From the NCBI GenBank assembly GCA_958366985.1, contig CATXDC010000003.1, positions 144,040 to 208,039 of the forward strand: DNA of 64,000 nt, given 5' to 3'. Made by a program: the position numbers and the translations under genes. This document shows, one piece after another, positions 58,839 to 64,000 of the stretch. Origin of the DNA: an uncultured Oscillospiraceae bacterium (GTDB lineage Bacteria; Bacillota; Clostridia; Oscillospirales; Acutalibacteraceae). The notes beneath the pieces are model-generated. The model was not told the DNA's origin and searched no databases. It saw nothing but the letters and a program-made list of their open reading frames with translations. Position 1 is the stretch's first letter; each line of letters begins with the position of its first letter.

Positions 58839-59816
58839 TTAAAACTTTGCCTCCGAAAGGCTTTTAAAGGTGTATCCTTCGGCTCTTGCCTTGTCTATAA
58901 ATTCACCCATTGCAGCGGCGTTGTCGGGAGAAACAGAGTGCAGCAGTATTACCGCTCCGGGATGAATACGGCTCATAAGGGTGTCTATGGTGTAATCCTT
59001 GCCCCTTATTGTGTTGGGGTCCCAGTCAACATATGCCACCGACCAGAATATGCTGCGGTATCCTATGGTGTTTACAAGGTCAAGGGCATTTTCAGAATAG
59101 GCTCCCTCCGGGAATCGGAAGAACGGGGAAGAGTATCCGAATTTTGTTCTCAGGTAGTTGTCAACATCCTGTATTTCCTGTGCCATACGTTCTCTTGAAA
59201 TATCAGCAAAACACGGATGCTTGTTTGAGTGATTGCCTACAATATGTCCCTCTTTAATCATTCTTGTAATAAGGTCGGGACAGCTTTCTATATAGGTTAG
59301 AGTTACGAAAAATGCCGCAGGTACACCTTTTTCTTTCAGTGCGTCCAAAACCTTTGAGGTGTAGCCGTTTTCATATCCGCAGTCAAAGGTAAGATACAGC
59401 ACTTTTTCACTGCTTTTGGTATCGAGGGCAAGACCTCCGTATTTTTCCATTTCCTTTTGTGCATTTACTGAGTTCTGATGGGGTACTCCGTTTTTTGAAA
59501 CGCCGTAGCTGTATCCAATTTTCTTTGTGCTTAAATTTTTGTTTCCGTCATTTGCCTTTGATACAAGATCTATTTCCGGCAGCGGATCATAACCTGTATA
59601 AGTTGATGTGTTTCCGGTGTCCTTGCCTGTTTCACATTCTGTTTTGATGCTTCCCTCCACGGAAGCGACGTTTTCATCAATATCCTGCATTATGGAGCTG
59701 TTGTTTTGCGATTCTCCGGAAACATTGGTGTTTTGAGGCATTTTTTCCTCTCCCGAACAGCCTGTAATTGATATTAAAATTGCTGCACAGGATAATAAGG
59801 CGATTGCTTTTTTCAT
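58839..59816 (-). CDS. pdaA: Polysaccharide deacetylase, PdaA-type (spore cortex muramic delta-lactam)
   Basis: 325 residues; a lipoprotein signal (ISITGC, Cys20) precedes the NodB domain. YLTFDCGYENGYTSKVLD carries the catalytic Asp and metal Asp-position, VGNHSNKHP the two metal His, and IFWSVAYVDWDPN and VILLHSVS the later motifs; FDCGYENGYT and SVAYVDW are PdaA-like. PdaA deacetylates muramic acid to start delta-lactam formation in spore cortex, needed for germination. The lipoprotein anchor differs from the Bacillus form. Confidence 0.9.
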   Translation of the reverse strand: MKKAIALLSCAAILISITGCSGEEKMPQNTNVSGESQNNSSIMQDIDENVASVEGSIKTECETGKDTGNTSTYTGYDPLPEIDLVSKANDGNKNLSTKKIGYSYGVSKNGVPHQNSVNAQKEMEKYGGLALDTKSSEKVLYLTFDCGYENGYTSKVLDALKEKGVPAAFFVTLTYIESCPDLITRMIKEGHIVGNHSNKHPCFADISRERMAQEIQDVDNYLRTKFGYSSPFFRFPEGAYSENALDLVNTIGYRSIFWSVAYVDWDPNTIRGKDYTIDTLMSRIHPGAVILLHSVSPDNAAAMGEFIDKARAEGYTFKSLSEAKF

Positions 59817-59841
59817 AAAAAGCCTCCTTCCGTATAAAATT

Positions 59842-59868
59842 TAGGGGCGGAATTTTTCCCGCCCCCGA
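59842..59868. terminator. Terminator of the small minus-strand gene
   Basis: GGGGCGG-loop-CCGCCCC, on the minus strand followed by TAAATTTT; a 7-bp GC-only stem. Confidence 0.6.
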
Positions 59869-59878
59869 AACCTGTTTT

Positions 59879-60061
59879 TTATTTCATGGCGGAGTTAATG
59901 CCCCCGACAATGTTTTCAACGGCTTTAACGGCTTTGTTCATGCTCTTTTTCATTTTGCGGTTTGAAGAGTTCATCATAGTTCCGCCGATAAGAGCTGTTG
60001 CACTGCCAACTGCCATTGCTATGCCGACGCCTTTAGCGATGTTTGAGCTTTTTTTCGTCAT
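59879..60061 (-). CDS. Small helical protein, 60 residues
   Basis: ATG 60061 is seven bases after GGAGGG; an in-frame ATG at 60076 is the first part of that ribosome site. A Gly/Ala-rich stretch with membrane character (KGVGIAMAVGSATALIGGTMM), then a Lys/Met-rich amphipathic helix ending with NIVGGINSAMK. Topology recalls YtxH-like small proteins. Function unknown. Confidence 0.68.
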   Translation of the reverse strand: MTKKSSNIAKGVGIAMAVGSATALIGGTMMNSSNRKMKKSMNKAVKAVENIVGGINSAMK

Positions 60062-60156
60062 TTTCAATCCCTCCATTACTTTTGGTTTCGCTTTTATTAT
60101 GGCACGTCCTACAAGATGTATTTATGCTATTTTTTTGAATATATGCTTCCTTAAAT

Positions 60157-60185
60157 TTGCAATGAGAGACAGGGTGTATTATAAT
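60157..60185 (+). promoter_or_regulatory. Sigma-A promoter of trmL
   Basis: TTGCAA (60157-60162), 17 bases, TATAAT (60180-60185). Confidence 0.78.
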
Positions 60186-60223
60186 AATCAGGTATATTGA
60201 AACCGAAACGGAGTAAACTTAAA

Positions 60224-60721
60224 ATGGCAGAGCTTAATATTGTACTTGTAGAGCCGGAAATACCACAGAATACCGGAAATATTGCGAGAACCTGCGCTGC
60301 AACAGGTGCAAGGCTTCATATTGTGGAGCCCATGGGTTTTAAAATTGATGATAAAAAATTAAAAAGAGCAGGTCTTGATTACTGGTATCTCCTTGATATT
60401 ACCTACTATTCAAATCTTGAGGATTTTTTTGAAAAAAACAAGGACGGAAATTTCTACTTTTTCTCAACGAAAGCACAGAACAGATATTCCGATATTTCCT
60501 ATCCTGATAAATCCTATCTGTTTTTCGGAAAAGAGACCGCAGGACTGCCTGAGGAGCTCTTAAAGGCTAATCCTGACAGATGTGTGAGAATCCCCATGAT
60601 TTCCGATGCAAGAAGTCTTAACCTTTCAAATTCCGTTGCAATCGGAGTGTATGAAGTTTTAAGACAGTGGGATTTTCCGAAGCTCCTCGAACATGGACAG
60701 CTTACAAAATATCAGTGGTAA
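60224..60721 (+). CDS. trmL: tRNA (cytidine/uridine-34 2'-O)-methyltransferase TrmL
   Basis: 165 residues from ATG 60224, behind CGGAG. SPOUT-fold enzyme: VLVEPEIPQNTGNIARTC, FFGKETAGLPEELL and IPMISDARSLNLSNSVAIGVYE make the knotted SAM site. Methylates the wobble ribose of certain leucine tRNAs. Length 165 is near the family norm of about 157. Confidence 0.94.
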   Translation: MAELNIVLVEPEIPQNTGNIARTCAATGARLHIVEPMGFKIDDKKLKRAGLDYWYLLDITYYSNLEDFFEKNKDGNFYFFSTKAQNRYSDISYPDKSYLFFGKETAGLPEELLKANPDRCVRIPMISDARSLNLSNSVAIGVYEVLRQWDFPKLLEHGQLTKYQW

Positions 60722-60723
60722 CA

Positions 60724-60763
60724 TAAAAAAGAGAACTGCGTATAAGTGGTTCTTTTTTTATTT
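60724..60763 (+). terminator. Terminator of trmL
   Basis: AAAAAAGAGAAC-loop-GTTCTTTTTT followed by ATTTTATG. Confidence 0.75.
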
Positions 60764-60800
60764 TATGTGAGAGAATCACCTGTTTTAATTGTTTAATAGA

Positions 60801-60810
60801 TGACCGGTCA
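60801..60810. promoter_or_regulatory. 10-bp palindrome before the second ECF operon
   Basis: TGACCGGTCA is fully self-complementary and lies 25 bases before the ECF sigma start. A possible regulator site; no recognisable sigma-A promoter accompanies it. Confidence 0.35.
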
Positions 60811-60834
60811 AAGAGGAAGGGGAGAGGTGAAAAT

Positions 60835-61392
60835 ATGGACAGCGGAGCAAAAAATTATCTGCGTTTTCTGGAAGGCGACGATGAGGGTATAGGCGAAATC
60901 ATCAGGGAGTACAGAGACGGTTTAATGATGTTTTTAAACGGTTATGTAAAAAATATACATACAGCCGAGGAGCTGACGGAAGATACCTTTTTTAAGCTTG
61001 TAATAAAAAAGCCTAAATATAAGGGAAATTACTCCTTTAAAACGTGGCTTTATACAATCGGCAGAAATGAAGCGATAAATTATTTAAAACACAGAAAAAG
61101 ATTTTCAGATAAGCCTGTTGAGGATTTTGAAAATCTGCTGCATGATGAAGAAAATCTCGAAAAACTATATTTTGCCGAGGAAAGGAAAATCGCTGTTCAT
61201 AGTTCTCTCCCAAAATTAAACGGAGATTACAGGCAGGTTTTGTATCTGACAGTGTTTGAAGAACTGACCAATGATGAAGCTGCCAGGGTAATGAAAAAGA
61301 ATAAACGTCAAATAGAAAATCTTGTTTACAGGGCTAAAAAAGCTCTCAAATCAGAACTTGAAAAGGAGGGTTTTGTATATGAAGAGTTATGA
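60835..61392 (+). CDS. ECF-type RNA polymerase sigma factor (second)
   Basis: 185 residues; ATG after GGAGAGGTG. Region 2: YVKNIHTAEELTEDTFFKLV, SFKTWLYTIGRNEAINYLK; region 4: YRQVLYLTVFEELTNDEAAR and KNKRQIENLVYRAKKAL. Overlaps the following membrane protein gene by 14 bases. Only distantly similar by eye to the first ECF factor, so the pairs are not a recent duplication. Confidence 0.92.
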   Translation: MDSGAKNYLRFLEGDDEGIGEIIREYRDGLMMFLNGYVKNIHTAEELTEDTFFKLVIKKPKYKGNYSFKTWLYTIGRNEAINYLKHRKRFSDKPVEDFENLLHDEENLEKLYFAEERKIAVHSSLPKLNGDYRQVLYLTVFEELTNDEAARVMKKNKRQIENLVYRAKKALKSELEKEGFVYEEL

Positions 61393-62197
61393 AGAGATGA
61401 CCGAAAGCGTATTAAAGCGCAGAGATAACTATATAAGTAAAAAAAAGATAAAAATGAAAAAAGTTAAAAGAGCTGCTGTATCTGTTGTATGTGTTTCTCT
61501 TGTCTGTCTTTGTGCCTTGTTAGTAGTAGGAGAAATAAGAAACAAGCCCATTACAAGCGGAACTATGGGAAGCTTTTACAGCGGCGGAGAGGGACGCACA
61601 GAAACTGAGGAAAAAATTGCCATAAACGAAGTGAAGTATGAAAATTTTATTTTGGATGGCGTCTATTCTCCTAAAAGCTATGATATAACCGTACTTAATG
61701 AAAGGGAAGCTGCTGAGCATTTGGGCAAGGAACTTGATTTTTCTTTTTTACCTGATTATTTAAAGGCGTCTTACAGCAATTCTCAAAATGAAATTTATCG
61801 TGATAAAAATACCGGAAAAGTTGTTGACGGCGGAATAACCTTTACTTATTGGAACGAATATGGCGAGGATAAGCTGCCGATTTCCGTGGGATATGGTGGA
61901 AAGGGCATAAGTTTTACGGTTTGCCGTGAAGATGAAGCAATGCTCGACAGATACGAATGGCCGGAAAACGCAAAAGCTTCCTATTTTGGTGAAGAGCGGG
62001 TGCTTATAGCAAAATTGAAAATGGAAGCTCTCGGTGAGTATGATTTTGAAACAGGAGAAACAGAAATTGTTCCGTATAATGAGTACGCTGCCGAATTCAG
62101 CAGCGACGGCTTAAGATTTATTGTAACAGCCGTTAATTTCACCGATGATGAATTTATAGAAATCCTTACTGATTTTATAAACACAAATAAAGGTTAA
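61379..62197 (+). CDS. Single-pass membrane protein, putative anti-sigma factor
   Basis: 272 residues from ATG 61379, 7 bases after AAGGAGG. A basic cytoplasmic N-terminus of about 30 residues, one membrane helix (about 32-51), and an extracellular domain of about 220 residues rich in Glu and Tyr. I do not recognise the domain. Position behind and overlapping an ECF sigma gene points to an anti-sigma or sensor; the cytoplasmic part is short for a sigma-binding domain. Confidence 0.72.
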   Translation: MKSYEEMTESVLKRRDNYISKKKIKMKKVKRAAVSVVCVSLVCLCALLVVGEIRNKPITSGTMGSFYSGGEGRTETEEKIAINEVKYENFILDGVYSPKSYDITVLNEREAAEHLGKELDFSFLPDYLKASYSNSQNEIYRDKNTGKVVDGGITFTYWNEYGEDKLPISVGYGGKGISFTVCREDEAMLDRYEWPENAKASYFGEERVLIAKLKMEALGEYDFETGETEIVPYNEYAAEFSSDGLRFIVTAVNFTDDEFIEILTDFINTNKG

Positions 62198-62202
62198 AGA
62201 AA

Positions 62203-62227
62203 AAAGCCCGGCATTAAGCCGGGCTTA
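62203..62227 (-). terminator. Terminator of glyA
   Basis: AAGCCCGGC-loop-GCCGGGCTT; on the minus strand followed by TTTTTTCTTT. On the plus strand there is no T-run. Confidence 0.85.
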
Positions 62228-62241
62228 AACTTTGTCTTAAA

Positions 62242-63492
62242 TTATTCGTAAAGGGGATATGCCTTGCAGATTTCGTTAACACCATTTCTGATTTCTTCCT
62301 TTTTGTTTTCAAAATCAGTTGCAGCAAGATAGATAAACTCTGCAATCTTATCCATTTCAGCAATGCCGAGACCTCTTGTTGTAACAGCAGCTGTACCAAG
62401 ACGAATACCGCTTGTAACAAAGGGCTTCTCGGGGTCGTTGGGTATAGCGTTCTTGTTAGCTGTGATATAAACATCGTCAAGTCTGTGCTCAAGCTCTTTA
62501 CCTGTGATGCCTACTGAACGAAGGTCAACAAGCATAAGGTGGTTGTCTGTACCGCCTGAAACAAGATTGATGCCTCTCTTCATAAGTCCGTCTGCAAGAG
62601 CTGCGGCATTCTTTACGATGTTCTGCTGATACTCTTTGAATTCAGGCTTAAGAGCCTCGCCGAAGCAAACTGCTTTACCAGCGATAACATGCATAAGAGG
62701 ACCGCCCTGTGTGCCGGGGAATACAGCTTTATTGATAGCTGCACCAAGTTCCTCTTTGCAGAGAATCATACCGCCTCTGGGGCCTCTGAGAGTCTTGTGA
62801 GTTGTTGTTGTGACAACATCTGCATATGGAACGGGAGAGGGATGAACACCGGCTGCAACAAGACCAGCAATGTGAGCCATATCAACCATAAAGTAAGCGC
62901 CGACGCTCTTTGCGATTTCGCTTATACGCTTAAAGTCGATGATTCTGGGATAAGCAGAAGCGCCTGCAACGATAAGCTTGGGTTTAACCTCTTCAGCTTT
63001 CTTGGCAAACTCATCATAGTCGATAAATCCGTCATCGTTTACTCCGTAGGAGAAGAAGTTGTAGTATTTACCGGACATATTTACAGGTGAACCGTGGGTA
63101 AGATGTCCGCCGTGAGCAAGGTTCATACCCATAACTGTATCGCCGGGCTGAAGAAGAGCAAAGTAAACGGCAAAGTTAGCCTGTGCACCTGAGTGGCTCT
63201 GAACATTTGCAAACTCAGCGCCGAAAAGCTTCTTGGCTCTTTCAATAGCGATGTTTTCGACCACGTCAACACACTCGCATCCGCCGTAGTAACGCTTTGC
63301 GGGATAACCTTCAGCATACTTGTTTGTAAGCACGCTTCCCATAGCTGCCATAACAGCGGGAGAAACTATGTTTTCTGAAGCGATAAGCTCAAGGTTTCTT
63401 CTCTGACGGGCGAGCTCTTTTTTCATTGCTGCACCGACTTCAGGGTCATAGCCCTCTACAAAGCCGATGGTATCGAGTAAATCCTGAAACAT
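62242..63492 (-). CDS. glyA: Serine hydroxymethyltransferase
   Basis: 416 residues from ATG 63492, eight bases after GAGAGGG. PLP enzyme: LIASENIVSPAV, KYAEGYPAKRYYGG, MVDMAHIAGLVAAG, and PLP-Lys in VTTTTHKTLRGPRGG. Converts serine and tetrahydrofolate into glycine and methylene-tetrahydrofolate, the main one-carbon source. The longer frame from 63546 runs through the promoter-proximal leader and has no ribosome site. Monocistronic. Confidence 0.96.
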   Translation of the reverse strand: MFQDLLDTIGFVEGYDPEVGAAMKKELARQRRNLELIASENIVSPAVMAAMGSVLTNKYAEGYPAKRYYGGCECVDVVENIAIERAKKLFGAEFANVQSHSGAQANFAVYFALLQPGDTVMGMNLAHGGHLTHGSPVNMSGKYYNFFSYGVNDDGFIDYDEFAKKAEEVKPKLIVAGASAYPRIIDFKRISEIAKSVGAYFMVDMAHIAGLVAAGVHPSPVPYADVVTTTTHKTLRGPRGGMILCKEELGAAINKAVFPGTQGGPLMHVIAGKAVCFGEALKPEFKEYQQNIVKNAAALADGLMKRGINLVSGGTDNHLMLVDLRSVGITGKELEHRLDDVYITANKNAIPNDPEKPFVTSGIRLGTAAVTTRGLGIAEMDKIAEFIYLAATDFENKKEEIRNGVNEICKAYPLYE

Positions 63493-63534
63493 TTCAAAAA
63501 TCCCTCTCTTTAAAATTTGATAATATACTTTAAG

Positions 63535-63563
63535 ATGATAACACATAAAATCGTTTTTTTCAA
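63535..63563 (-). promoter_or_regulatory. Sigma-A promoter of glyA
   Basis: On the minus strand TTGAAA (63563-63558), 17 bases, TATCAT (63540-63535). Confidence 0.78.
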
Positions 63564-63600
63564 TGATTATTGAGCAAAGGCTTTAAATTTTTAATAATTT

Positions 63601-63629
63601 AGAGTATAATTGACTGTAATTTATACTCT
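63601..63629. promoter_or_regulatory. 9-bp inverted repeat overlapping a -10 box before nth
   Basis: AGAGTATAA (63601-63609) and TTATACTCT (63621-63629) are exact complements. The left arm contains TATAAT (63605-63610), with a weak -35 TTTAAA at 63582-63587 and a 17-base spacer. Could be an operator or a leader hairpin. Confidence 0.45.
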
Positions 63630-63650
63630 GAAAGGTGTGAAAGTGAAAAA

Positions 63651-64000
63651 ATGACGAAAAAAGAGCGTGCAAAAGCGGCTGTTGAAGCTTTGAAAAAAGA
63701 ATATCCCGATGCCATATGTTCTCTTACAGCTTCAAACCCTTTGGAACTTCTTATTGCTACAAGACTGTCAGCTCAGTGTACCGACGCAAGAGTAAACCTT
63801 GTAACCCCTGAGCTTTTTGCAACATATAAAACTTTAGATGATTACATAAACGCAGATGTCGCCGATATAGAAAGAATAATTCACTCCTGCGGATTTTTCC
63901 ACGGAAAAGCCAGGGATATAATGGGCATTGCCAAAGGAATAAAAGAAAGATACGGCGGAAAAGATCCTGATACCATAGAGGAGCTTACCACACTGCCGGG
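63651..64000 (+). CDS. nth: Endonuclease III, N-terminal part (3' end outside window)
   Basis: ATG 63651 behind AAAGGTG; the frame stays open to the window edge, giving 116 residues. LLIATRLSAQCTDARVN is the family signature near the N-terminus, and GFFHGKARDIMGIAKGI is the conserved segment before the helix-hairpin-helix, whose LPG begins at the last visible residues. DNA glycosylase/lyase for oxidised pyrimidines. The catalytic Lys, Asp and the iron-sulfur cysteines lie beyond the edge. Confidence 0.9.
   Translation, partial: MTKKERAKAAVEALKKEYPDAICSLTASNPLELLIATRLSAQCTDARVNLVTPELFATYKTLDDYINADVADIERIIHSCGFFHGKARDIMGIAKGIKERYGGKDPDTIEELTTLP

Noticed and set aside
60801..60810. ECF autoregulatory promoter at the TGACCGGTCA palindrome
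   Set aside because: It does not show an AAC-type -35 with a matched -10; listed only as a palindrome.
1..64000. Insertion sequence, prophage, tRNA or rRNA genes
   Set aside because: I found no transposase, integrase or phage structural gene and no tRNA-like T-arm or rRNA segment on either strand by reading; a tRNA-finding program would be the decisive check.

Overview
The window reads as chromosomal DNA of a low-to-moderate GC, spore-forming anaerobic Firmicute of the class Clostridia, most like a gut Oscillospiraceae/Ruminococcaceae member. Support: spore-cortex and engulfment genes (spoIID, pdaA), the ctsR-mcsA-mcsB-clpC operon behind textbook CtsR boxes, a T-box leader on an ilv/leu operon, DarA and RicT, rubredoxin/flavodiiron oxygen or NO defence, strong AAGGAGG ribosome sites, and frequent TTG starts. 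I saw no rRNA, tRNA, CRISPR array, transposase or prophage gene. Species identity is an inference.

Layout. 1-1.1 kb: the 3' end of an alpha/beta hydrolase and, convergent, a yjdF gene with a riboswitch-like leader. 1.3-3.9 kb: CzrA-type metal sensor and zinc/cadmium P-type ATPase. 4.0-7.9 kb: Crp/Fnr regulator, an NMT1/TauT-type ABC importer and a TetR regulator. 7.9-14.4 kb: spoIID, citrate synthase, a membrane protein, a QueG-like iron-sulfur protein, and the darA-holB-ricT cluster. 14.4-16.7 kb: a gene-free stretch with a cluster of DnaA boxes, an EFR1 flavodoxin/ferredoxin, an amidase, and a 43-residue Cys/Gly-rich peptide gene. 16.9-21.5 kb: class III heat-shock operon. 21.6-25.3 kb: GH25 lysozyme, then a membrane protein plus HxxxDG acyltransferase pair. 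25.4-29.7 kb (minus strand): T-box, ilvB, ilvN, leuC, leuD. 30.0-33.8 kb: two-component system and HtrA protease. 33.9-34.7 kb: a divergent SLOG-fold/XRE module with shared operators. 34.9-38.6 kb: small membrane protein, phosphoglucomutase, YifB/ComM ATPase. 38.7-40.8 kb: alpha-L-fucosidase and two XRE regulators. 41.0-44.2 kb: unknown gene and an ABC-2 exporter. 44.2-48.7 kb: phosphoesterase, D,D-carboxypeptidase, PAP2 phosphatase, acetyltransferase, SPOR amidase. 49.0-50.3 kb: gdhA. 50.5-54.7 kb: ECF sigma with membrane partner, zinc-ribbon membrane protein. 54.7-56.8 kb: rubredoxin, flavodiiron protein, flavin reductase-rubredoxin (Hrb). 56.9-58.8 kb: XRE repressor and DUF4234-SHOCT membrane protein between two nearly identical terminators. 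58.8-64 kb: pdaA, a small protein, trmL, a second ECF sigma/partner pair, glyA and the start of nth.

Themes. Much of the window is envelope work (SpoIID, PdaA, GH25, two amidases, DacF-like, PAP2) and stress or metal handling (CzrA/ZntA, CtsR operon, HtrA, two ECF systems, FprA/Hrb). Regulation is unusually readable: many consensus sigma-A promoters and several perfect inverted-repeat operators sit beside the regulator genes that probably bind them. The least explained pieces are the DnaA-box cluster, the small Cys-rich gene, the SLOG/XRE module, the XRE/DUF4234-SHOCT module and the acyltransferase pair.
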